A DNA stretch of 6,374 bases from assembly GCA_937897645.1 (NCBI GenBank), contig CALCNV010000130.1, forward strand, positions 1-6,374, written 5' to 3'. Numbering within the stretch: position 1 is the first letter of the stretch; each line of letters begins with the position of its first letter. Of this stretch, positions 1-6,374 are shown piece by piece. The DNA is from an uncultured Lysobacteraceae bacterium. Its GTDB lineage: Bacteria; Pseudomonadota; Gammaproteobacteria; Xanthomonadales; Xanthomonadaceae. A program made the position numbers and the translations under genes. The notes beneath the pieces were generated by a model. That model saw only the letters and a list, made by a program, of their open reading frames with translations, searched no databases and was not told where the DNA came from.

Positions 1-1466
<1,466 letters not shown>

Positions 1467-1485
1467 CCTGACGGATACGAATCAA

Positions 1486-2997
1486 GTGTCGAACTGGCCC
1501 CTACTTTCAATCCTGATCTGGTTGCCCATGCTGGGCGGCGCGCTGATCCTTGCGATGGGCAACACCCGTCCCGAAGCGGCGCGCTGGACCGCGCTGGTGG
1601 TTGCGCTGCTCACCTTCGTCGTCAGCCTCGCCTTGTTGACGGGCGTGGACATGGCCAACCCCGGCATGCAGTTCATCGAACAGCACGCCTGGGTGCCGGC
1701 CTACAAGATCGGCTACAACCTGGGCGCGGACGGTATTTCCATCGCGCTGATCGTGTTGACCACGCTGACCACGGTGCTGGCGCTGGTTGGCGCCTGGGTG
1801 GTGATCGAGAAGCGCGTCAGCCAGTACTTCGCGGCGTTCCTGTTCCTGGAAGGCATGATGATCGGCGTGTTCGCCGCCACCGACGCGATGCTGTTCTACG
1901 TGTTCTTCGAAGCCATGCTGATCCCGATGTTCCTGATCATCGGCATCTGGGGTGGCCCGCGTCGCATCTATGCGTCGGTGAAGTTCTTCCTCTATACCTT
2001 CCTCGGCTCGGTGCTGATGCTGGTCGGCCTGGTCTACCTGTACCTGAAGGGTGGCAGCTTCCAGTTCGCCGACCTGTACCAGCTGCAGTTGAACGCGAAG
2101 GAACAGACCTGGTTGTTCTTCGCCTTCCTGGTCGCGTTCGCAGTCAAGGTGCCGATGTTCCCGGTGCACACGTGGTTGCCGGATGCGCACGTGGAAGCGC
2201 CGACCGCAGGCTCGGTGATCCTGGCCGCGATCATGCTGAAGATCGGCGGCTACGGCTTCCTGCGCTTCACCTTGCCGATCCTGCCGGATGCCGGCCACGA
2301 ATGGGCCTGGCTGGTGATCACGCTGTCGTTGATCGGCGTGGTCTACGTGGGCCTGGTGGCGCTGGTGCAGGACGACATGAAGAAGCTGATCGCGTATTCG
2401 TCGGTCTCGCACATGGGCTTCGTCACCCTGGGCATCTTCATTTCCTTCGGCATGGTCCGTGACTTCGGCAACCTGGACGGTGCACGCCTCGGCCTGCAGG
2501 GCGCGATGGTGCAGATGATTTCACACGGCTTCGTCTCGGGTGCGATGTTCTCCTGCGTGGGCGTGCTGTACGACCGCATGCACACGCGCATGATCCGCGA
2601 CTACGGTGGCGTGGCCAACGTGATGCCGTGGTTCGCGGTGCTGTTCGTGTTCTTCGCCATGGCCAACGCGGGCTTGCCGGGCACCAGTGGTTTCGTGGGT
2701 GAGTTCATGGTGATCGTGGCCAGCTTCCAGAAGCATCCCTACATCGCCCTGGTCGCGGCGACCACGCTGGTGATCGGCGCGGCGTACACGCTGTGGCTGG
2801 TCAAGCGCGTGATGTACGGCGAAGTGGCCAACGCGCACGTGGCCGAGCTGAAGGACATCAATGGCCGCGAGATATTGGTGCTGGGTGTGTTTGCCGTCGG
2901 CGTGCTGGCGATTGGTATCTGGCCCAAGCCGCTGACCGACCTGATGGAGCCCTCGATCGCGCAACTGGCGATGCAGCTCGCCAACAGCAAGCTGTAA
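1486..2997 (+). CDS. nuoM: NADH-quinone oxidoreductase subunit M (NuoM)
   Basis: NuoM is the middle antiporter-like proton-pumping subunit of the complex I membrane arm. It is 503 residues long, close to the 509 of E. coli, and almost entirely hydrophobic helices. Glu142 in FFEAMLIPMF corresponds to E. coli E144, Lys221 in VKVPMFPVHTWLPDAH to K234, Lys252 in LKIGGYG to K265, and Glu406 in GFVGEFM to E407. The spacing between the two lysines (31) is the same as in E. coli. All catalytic positions of the proton channel therefore appear present. The start is GTG at 1486: the N-terminus MSNWPLLSILIWLP is the expected one, and no ATG, GTG or TTG codon lies upstream in frame before the nuoL stop. 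The ribosome-binding site is weak (GGA at 1473-1475, 10 nt from the GTG), so translation may be coupled to nuoL. It is 8 bp from nuoN. Confidence 0.97.
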   Translation: MSNWPLLSILIWLPMLGGALILAMGNTRPEAARWTALVVALLTFVVSLALLTGVDMANPGMQFIEQHAWVPAYKIGYNLGADGISIALIVLTTLTTVLALVGAWVVIEKRVSQYFAAFLFLEGMMIGVFAATDAMLFYVFFEAMLIPMFLIIGIWGGPRRIYASVKFFLYTFLGSVLMLVGLVYLYLKGGSFQFADLYQLQLNAKEQTWLFFAFLVAFAVKVPMFPVHTWLPDAHVEAPTAGSVILAAIMLKIGGYGFLRFTLPILPDAGHEWAWLVITLSLIGVVYVGLVALVQDDMKKLIAYSSVSHMGFVTLGIFISFGMVRDFGNLDGARLGLQGAMVQMISHGFVSGAMFSCVGVLYDRMHTRMIRDYGGVANVMPWFAVLFVFFAMANAGLPGTSGFVGEFMVIVASFQKHPYIALVAATTLVIGAAYTLWLVKRVMYGEVANAHVAELKDINGREILVLGVFAVGVLAIGIWPKPLTDLMEPSIAQLAMQLANSKL

Positions 2998-3002
2998 GGA
3001 AG
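2996..3002 (+). promoter_or_regulatory. Ribosome-binding site of nuoN, overlapping the nuoM stop codon
   Basis: AAGGAAG begins inside the TAA stop of nuoM and lies 3 nt before the nuoN ATG at 3006; its AAGGA core ends 5 nt before it. This fixes the nuoN start at 3006 rather than at any start further upstream in the same open frame. It suggests that ribosomes finishing nuoM reinitiate on nuoN. Confidence 0.8.
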
Positions 3003-3005
3003 AAC

Positions 3006-4451
3006 ATGACCACGCCGACTCTCTCCGCCACCGCCGACCTGATGCCGCTCCTGCCGGAGCTGGTGCTGATCGCGGGCGCTTTCGCGCTGCTGATGCTGGA
3101 CCTGTTCCTCGAGGACTCCCGCCGCGTCGTCACCCATGCCCTCGCACTGGCCGTGCTGGGCGTGGTGCTGGCCATGATCGCCTGCGGCACGGGCGGACAT
3201 GGCACGGTGTTCAGCGGCATGTTCGTACGTGACGTGATGGCCGACGTGAGCAAGGTGGTGATCCTGCTGGTCAGCGCATTGTCGCTGCTGTATGCATGGC
3301 CGTACCTGCGCGAGCGCAACCTGTACAAGGGCGAGGTGCCGGTGCTGGTGCTGCTGGCCACGGCCGGCATGATGATGATGGTGTCGGCCGGCAACCTGCT
3401 GATGGTGTACCTGGGGCTGGAATTGCTGGCGCTGTGTTCGTACGGACTGGTCGCGCTCAATCGTGATGACGGCCTGTCGTCGGAAGCCGCGATCAAGTAC
3501 ATCGTGCTGGGCTCGCTGGCTTCGGGCTTGCTGCTCTACGGCATGTCGCTGGTCTACGGCGCCACCGGCACCCTGGATCTCGCGGGTATCCATGCGGCGT
3601 CCGTGCAAGTGGAAGACAAGGCGCTTTTGCTGACCGGCCTCGTGTTCCTGGTCGCGGGCATCGCCTTCAAGCTGGGCGCCGCGCCATTCCATATGTGGTT
3701 GCCTGACGTGTACCACGGCGCACCGACGCCGATCACGCTGTTCATCAGCGCCGGCCCCAAGCTGGCGGCCTTCGGCATGGCTTTCCGCCTGCTGGAAAAT
3801 GGACTTGGGCCGATGTCCGGGCAATGGCAACTCCTGCTTGCCGGACTGGCCGCGGCCTCGCTCATCATCGGCAACGTGATTGCCATCGCCCAGACCAACC
3901 TGAAGCGCATGCTGGCGTATTCCACGGTCTCGCACGTGGGCTTCCTGCTGATTGGTTTGGCGGGTGGCGAAGAGCGCGGCTATGCGGCGGCGCTGTTCTA
4001 CGCGATCAGTTATGCGCTGATGTCCGCGGCAGCGTTCGGCAGTATCGTGGTGCTGTCGCGGCAGGGTTTCGAGGCCGACAGGATCGACGACTTCAAGGGC
4101 CTCAACGCACGCAATCCATGGCAGGCCGGCCTGGTGCTGTGCGTGATGGCGTCGCTGGCAGGCGTACCGCCGTTCCTGGGCTTCTGGGCCAAGTTGCTGG
4201 TACTGGGTGCAGCGGTGGAAGCGGGCCTGGTGTGGTTGGCGATCCTAGGCGTGGTCTGCGCGGTGATCGGCGGCTTCTACTACCTGCGCGTGATCAAGGT
4301 GATGTATTTCGACGAGCCGGTTGGCGAATTGCCGCCGCCGCGCAAGGATCGCGTGGTCCCGATCGTGTTCGGGGTCAATGCACTGGCCTTGCTGGTGCTC
4401 GGCTTCTTCTGGAACCCGATCATCGCGTGGTGCCAACTGGCCTTTGCCTGA
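3006..4451 (+). CDS. nuoN: NADH-quinone oxidoreductase subunit N (NuoN)
   Basis: NuoN is the third antiporter-like proton-pumping subunit of complex I, placed nearest the peripheral arm, and the last gene of the nuo operon. It has 481 residues (E. coli 485), spread over multiple hydrophobic helices. Glu139 in YLGLELLALCSYGLVAL matches the conserved TM5 glutamate (E. coli E133). Lys222 in AFKLGAAPFHMWLPDVYHG matches K217, Lys252 in GPKLAAFGM matches K247, and Lys396 in GFWAKLLVL matches K395. The motif QTNLKRMLAYSTVSHVGF is the family signature around helices 9 and 10. The frame is open upstream to about 2793, but that part overlaps nuoM and reads as out-of-frame sequence. ATG 3006 with its AAGGA site is the start. 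No clear T-tract terminator directly follows the TGA stop. Confidence 0.97.
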   Translation: MTTPTLSATADLMPLLPELVLIAGAFALLMLDLFLEDSRRVVTHALALAVLGVVLAMIACGTGGHGTVFSGMFVRDVMADVSKVVILLVSALSLLYAWPYLRERNLYKGEVPVLVLLATAGMMMMVSAGNLLMVYLGLELLALCSYGLVALNRDDGLSSEAAIKYIVLGSLASGLLLYGMSLVYGATGTLDLAGIHAASVQVEDKALLLTGLVFLVAGIAFKLGAAPFHMWLPDVYHGAPTPITLFISAGPKLAAFGMAFRLLENGLGPMSGQWQLLLAGLAAASLIIGNVIAIAQTNLKRMLAYSTVSHVGFLLIGLAGGEERGYAAALFYAISYALMSAAAFGSIVVLSRQGFEADRIDDFKGLNARNPWQAGLVLCVMASLAGVPPFLGFWAKLLVLGAAVEAGLVWLAILGVVCAVIGGFYYLRVIKVMYFDEPVGELPPPRKDRVVPIVFGVNALALLVLGFFWNPIIAWCQLAFA

Positions 4452-4505
4452 GTCGAAGTCGCTAGCGCAACGCAGCAACAAGCGGGCAGGGCAGCACCCA
4501 TGTCA

Positions 4506-4561
4506 GCCGGATATTGGTTTGGCTTTATCCGGCATTTCAGCGTTTATCCGCGTCCAAACCA
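4506..4561 (+). repeat. Inverted-repeat cluster after nuoN, possible pseudoknot or REP-like element
   Basis: GCCGGATA (4506-4513) and TATCCGGC (4526-4533) form a perfect 8-bp inverted repeat with a 12-nt loop. The loop itself contains TGGTTTGG (4515-4522), which is perfectly complementary to CCAAACCA at 4554-4561. The two helices could coexist as an H-type pseudoknot in RNA. TTTATCCG also recurs at 4543-4550, giving a competing partner for the first arm. No T-tract follows, so this is not a standard intrinsic terminator. It could be a transcript 3'-end stabiliser, a REP-like repeat, or chance. Apart from this cluster, I see nothing definite between 4452 and 4631. Confidence 0.45.
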
Positions 4562-4631
4562 GCCTCTCGCGAAACACCGGATGCATCGCCAGCCACATGA
4601 CGTGATCTGCTCGATGAAGCGCACGCGATCA

Positions 4632-4659
4632 GCCCGGGGTTGCATTACATTCCCCGGGC
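4632..4659. repeat. 8-bp inverted repeat overlapping the tRNA-fMet promoter
   Basis: GCCCGGGG (4632-4639) and CCCCGGGC (4652-4659) are perfect reverse complements separated by 12 nt. The first arm ends at the base before the candidate -35 hexamer, and the second arm lies in the -35/-10 spacer. It may be an operator, or a hairpin ending nuo transcripts, but the sequence after it (CACCATAATT) is not T-rich. Both roles are inference. Confidence 0.45.
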
Positions 4660-4668
4660 CACCATAAT
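4640..4668 (+). promoter_or_regulatory. Candidate sigma70 promoter for tRNA-fMet (rimP-nusA operon)
   Basis: CATAAT at 4663-4668 differs from the -10 consensus TATAAT at one base. TTGCAT at 4640-4645 keeps the TTG of the -35 box, and the spacer is exactly 17 nt. Transcription would start at about 4675-4679, only a few bases before the tRNA 5' end at 4680. The bases after the -10 (TCCGC) are fairly GC-rich, as in stringently controlled stable-RNA promoters; that control is inference. Confidence 0.6.
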
Positions 4669-4679
4669 TCCGCTTCTGA

Positions 4680-4756
4680 TGCGGGGTGGAGCAGTCTGGC
4701 AGCTCGTCGGGCTCATAACCCGAAGGTCGCAGGTTCAAATCCTGCCCCCGCTACCA
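4680..4756 (+). tRNA. metY: Initiator tRNA-fMet (CAT anticodon)
   Basis: This 77-nt gene folds as a full cloverleaf and has an encoded CCA end (4754-4756). The acceptor pairs are 4681-4686 with 4746-4751, the D stem is GAGC/GCTC (4689-4692 with 4702-4705), and the T stem is GCAGG/CCTGC (4729-4733 with 4741-4745). The anticodon CAT is at 4714-4716 in the loop CTCATAA. Three initiator hallmarks are visible: three consecutive G:C pairs at the base of the anticodon stem (GGG 4709-4711 with CCC 4719-4721), an A11:U24 pair in the D stem, and no Watson-Crick pair at 1:72 (T4680 against T4752). It is very close to E. coli tRNA-fMet. The symbol follows the E. coli gene in front of rimP-nusA. It initiates translation after formylation. 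Confidence 0.96.
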
Positions 4757-4775
4757 AGCTTTTCGGTTTGTTTGG

Positions 4776-4799
4776 AAAACCTCTTGCAGAGGCTTTTTT
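4776..4799 (+). terminator. Candidate weak intrinsic terminator after tRNA-fMet
   Basis: CCTCT (4780-4784) and AGAGG (4788-4792) pair around a 3-nt loop. After one unpaired C come six T (4794-4799), and an A-run (4776-4779) precedes the stem, allowing a longer bulged helix. It begins 20 nt after the tRNA CCA end. The short stem suggests partial rather than complete termination. Confidence 0.6.
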
Positions 4800-4848
4800 A
4801 ACGGCCAGGGCCTGGGCTCGTGAAGGCGCATGTTCCCGCCTGCACACC

Positions 4849-4913
4849 GGAATCCAGTGGTATCGGACAAGGGGCCCATCGGGGCCCTTTGTTGTTTCCG
4901 GAATGTGGATTCC
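4849..4913 (+). repeat. 8-bp inverted repeat enclosing the second terminator
   Basis: GGAATCCA (4849-4856) is perfectly complementary to TGGATTCC (4906-4913). The two arms enclose the 4867-4897 terminator hairpin. The right arm can also pair locally with GGAAT at 4900-4904. These alternative pairings fit a leader RNA that switches structure, but chance cannot be excluded. Confidence 0.35.
4867..4897 (+). terminator. Strong intrinsic terminator in the rimP leader
   Basis: Bases 4867-4877 pair with 4882-4892 to give an 11-bp stem with a single G:U wobble (4871/4888) and a 4-nt loop (ATCG). Six consecutive G:C pairs close the loop. T-rich sequence TTTGTTGTTT spans 4888-4897. It ends 77 nt before the rimP GTG. 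No convincing promoter is visible between it and rimP, so transcription of rimP-nusA should depend on read-through. Confidence 0.75.
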
Positions 4914-4974
4914 TGTTTCCCAAGTCTTCCCCGCACTTTTCGAATCTGGCAAATCTCAGGCGAACCGTCACCAC

Positions 4975-5682
4975 GTGAGCGACAAGGCAAAACAAATCGC
5001 GAACCTGCTGTCCCCGACCGTGCAGGCCCTGGGCCTGGAACTGTTGGGCGCGGAATACCTGCCGGCACCGGGCAGTGCCACGCTGCGCCTGTACATCGAC
5101 GTGCCCGAGGCCGAGATCGCCACGCGCATGGTCGGCATCGAGGATTGCGAAACCGTCAGCCGTGAAGTCTCCGCGCAGCTCGACGTGGAAGACCCCATCA
5201 CCGGCAACTACACGCTGGAAGTGTCGTCGCCTGGCATCGAGCGCCCCTTGTTCACCCTTGCGCATTTCGTGCGCCACCAGGGTGAATCAGTGAAAGCGAC
5301 GCTGCGCTTGCCGCAGGAAGGTCGTCGTCGACTGCAGGGTTCCATCGTGCGCGTCGAAGGCGGCAACATCGTGTTCCTGGTCGACAACGCCGAAATGACG
5401 GTGGCGTTCGAGAACGTGGACAAGGCCAAGATCATGCCGGATTGGGTGGCGCTGGGGTTCGCGCCGCAGCCTAAGAAAGCCGGCCCGGCAAAGCCGGCCG
5501 CTGCCGCGAAAGCCGCCAAGGCTGCCGTCGCACCCAAGAAAACAGCGCCCGCCAAGAAAGCGGCGAAGAAAGCAGTCAAGAAAAAACCGGCCAAGGCATC
5601 GGCTTCCAAAACACCGGCCCCCAAGCAATCGGGCCAGGCAAAATCCAACCAACCGGCGGCCAAGCGGCCGCGCGCGGAGTAA
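4975..5682 (+). CDS. rimP: Ribosome maturation factor RimP with long Lys/Ala-rich C-terminal tail
   Basis: RimP binds the 30S subunit and assists its late maturation in the cytoplasm. The protein has 235 residues; E. coli RimP has about 150. The N-terminal alpha/beta domain spans about residues 5-85, with the conserved LRLYIDVP, the DCETVSREVSAQLDVEDPI stretch and YTLEVSSPGIERPL (79-92). An SH3-like domain follows (about 93-156), containing RRRLQGSIVRV. Residues 165-235 are a low-complexity tail with 24 Ala, 19 Lys and 10 Pro. The start is GTG 4975, giving MSDKAKQIANLL, which fits the family N-terminus. The frame is open further upstream, but that part runs through the terminator region and lacks family-like sequence. 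Only a weak AGG (4958-4960) precedes the start. The stop is 3 bp from nusA. Confidence 0.95.
   Translation: MSDKAKQIANLLSPTVQALGLELLGAEYLPAPGSATLRLYIDVPEAEIATRMVGIEDCETVSREVSAQLDVEDPITGNYTLEVSSPGIERPLFTLAHFVRHQGESVKATLRLPQEGRRRLQGSIVRVEGGNIVFLVDNAEMTVAFENVDKAKIMPDWVALGFAPQPKKAGPAKPAAAAKAAKAAVAPKKTAPAKKAAKKAVKKKPAKASASKTPAPKQSGQAKSNQPAAKRPRAE
5676..5679 (+). promoter_or_regulatory. Ribosome-binding site of nusA inside the end of rimP
   Basis: GGAG is the last bases of the rimP coding sequence before its TAA stop, and it lies 6 nt upstream of the nusA ATG at 5686. It decides the nusA start and suggests coupled translation of rimP and nusA. Confidence 0.7.
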
Positions 5683-5685
5683 ACG

Positions 5686-6374
5686 ATGAGTAAGGAACTG
5701 TTGCTGGTAGTGGATGCGGTCGCCAATGAGAAGGGCGTGCCGCGTGAAGTGATCTTTGACGCCATCGAAGCCGCACTGGCGTCGGCGGCCAAGAAGCGCT
5801 ACCCCGACCAGGAAGTGCTGACCCGCGTCACCATCGACCACAAGACCGGCGAATACGAAACCTTCCGTCGCTGGGAAGTCGTCGCCGATGACGTAGTGAT
5901 GGAATCCCCGGACTTCCAGATCCGCCTGATGGACGCCGAAGACGAAAGCGAAGGCGCCGAAGTCGGCGACTACATCGAAGAGCAGATCGAGAACCCCGAC
6001 TTCGGTCGCATCGCCGCACAGGCCGCCAAGCAGGTCATCGTGCAGCGCGTGCGCGAGGCCGAGCGTGCCCAGGTCGTGGACGCCTGGAAGGATCGCATCG
6101 GCGAGCTGGTCACCGGCATCGTCAAGCGTGCCGAGCGCGGCAATATCTACGTGGACCTGGGCGGCAACGCCGAGGCCTTCATCCCCAAGGACAAGGGCAT
6201 CCCGCGCGACACCCTGCGCGCCGGCGACCGCGTGCGTGGCTACCTGTTCGACGTGCGCACCGAGCCGCGTGGCCCGCAACTGTTCATCAGCCGCGCCGCG
6301 CCGGAATTCATGATCGAGCTGTTCAAGCTGGAAGTGCCGGAAGTGGGCCAGGGCCTGGTCGAGATCAAGGCCTG
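5686..6374 (+). CDS. nusA: Transcription termination/antitermination factor NusA, 3'-truncated by window edge
   Basis: NusA binds RNA polymerase and influences pausing, intrinsic termination and antitermination. The frame is open from ATG 5686 to the window end, giving 229 codons. Residues 1 to about 130 match the N-terminal polymerase-binding domain: MSKELLLVVDAVANEKGV, then IFDAIEAALASAAKKRY, then DYIEEQIENPDFGRIAAQAAKQVI. An S1 RNA-binding domain follows at about 135-200 (GELVTGIVKRAERGNIYVDL, then GDRVRGYLFDVR, then PQLFISR). The start of the first KH domain follows (PEFMIELFKLEVPEV). The second KH domain and C-terminus lie beyond the window. A GGAG site overlaps the end of rimP. In E. 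coli NusA represses its own operon through leader terminators; the terminator elements upstream of rimP suggest the same could apply here. Confidence 0.97.
   Translation, partial: MSKELLLVVDAVANEKGVPREVIFDAIEAALASAAKKRYPDQEVLTRVTIDHKTGEYETFRRWEVVADDVVMESPDFQIRLMDAEDESEGAEVGDYIEEQIENPDFGRIAAQAAKQVIVQRVREAERAQVVDAWKDRIGELVTGIVKRAERGNIYVDLGGNAEAFIPKDKGIPRDTLRAGDRVRGYLFDVRTEPRGPQLFISRAAPEFMIELFKLEVPEVGQGLVEIKA

Noticed and set aside
1507..2412. Long minus-strand open frame (301 codons) opposite nuoM
   Set aside because: It is a shadow of high-GC codon bias in nuoM. The product is rich in Gln, His, Arg and Asp, with no recognisable domain.
2793..3005. N-terminal extension of the nuoN frame into nuoM
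   Set aside because: The 71 extra residues are Arg/Gly/Ala-rich out-of-frame sequence. The AAGGA site and family N-terminus support ATG 3006.
2739..3935. Minus-strand open frame of 398 codons opposite nuoM and nuoN
   Set aside because: It spans the nuoM-nuoN junction opposite two well-supported genes. Its composition (His, Gln, Arg) is typical of antisense frames in GC-rich DNA.
4321..4605. 94-codon plus-strand frame crossing the end of nuoN
   Set aside because: It is out of frame within nuoN, with Arg/Ser/Trp-rich composition and no ribosome-binding site. It is treated as a shadow.
4544..4952. Minus-strand open frames across the tRNA gene, ending in peptides such as VAGAGFEPATFGL and NLRPSGYEPDELPDCSTP
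   Set aside because: These are well-known spurious translations of the reverse strand of a tRNA gene, often misannotated as small proteins. There is no ribosome-binding site or domain support.
4768..4974. Upstream in-frame extension of rimP starting from a TTG at 4768
   Set aside because: The extension would run through both leader terminators and shows no family similarity. RimP homology begins at GTG 4975.
4830..5165. Possible leader peptide or small protein starting at ATG 4830
   Set aside because: The AGG motif is only 3 nt from the ATG, the frame runs far into rimP out of frame, and the product (Pro/Arg/Gly-rich) looks like a shadow.
5287..6279. Minus-strand open frame of 330 codons opposite rimP and nusA
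   Set aside because: It lies opposite two clear conserved genes, and its Leu/Gly/Arg/Phe-rich stretch is only the complement of the Lys/Ala-rich RimP tail.

Overview
The window looks like a core chromosomal segment of a high-GC gammaproteobacterium, most likely from the Xanthomonadales (Lysobacterales) and perhaps Rhodanobacteraceae. The proteins resemble that group, and the end of a nuo operon lies directly upstream of an initiator tRNA-rimP-nusA cluster, an arrangement I recall from xanthomonads. The family assignment is inference from memory; no search was possible. All genes are on the + strand.

Bases 1-4451 hold the distal end of the NADH:quinone oxidoreductase (respiratory complex I) operon: the 3' part of nuoL, then complete nuoM and nuoN. 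These are the three antiporter-like, proton-pumping membrane subunits. Spacing is tight (19 bp between nuoL and nuoM, 8 bp between nuoM and nuoN), so they are almost certainly co-transcribed. The glutamates and lysines of the proton channels can be identified in all three.

Bases 4452-4974 contain no protein gene that I can support. This stretch holds a structured, relatively AT-rich segment after nuoN (4506-4561), an 8-bp inverted repeat overlapping a sigma70-type promoter (4632-4668), a 77-nt initiator tRNA-fMet gene (4680-4756, CAT anticodon), and a rimP leader with two hairpin/T-tract elements (4776-4799 and 4867-4897).

Bases 4975-6374 hold rimP (30S ribosome maturation factor) and the 5' part of nusA (transcription elongation/antitermination factor), only 3 bp apart. 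As in the classic metY-rimP-nusA-infB operon of E. coli, initiator tRNA, ribosome assembly and transcription-termination control are probably joined in one unit. The tandem terminators between the tRNA and rimP are a plausible point for attenuation and NusA feedback.

I see no mobile element, CRISPR array, defence gene or obviously new system. The less ordinary points are a 71-residue Lys/Ala/Pro-rich tail on RimP, a His/Asp-rich loop in NuoL, a U1:U72 mismatch in the initiator tRNA, a possible pseudoknot after nuoN, and the attenuator-like rimP leader.
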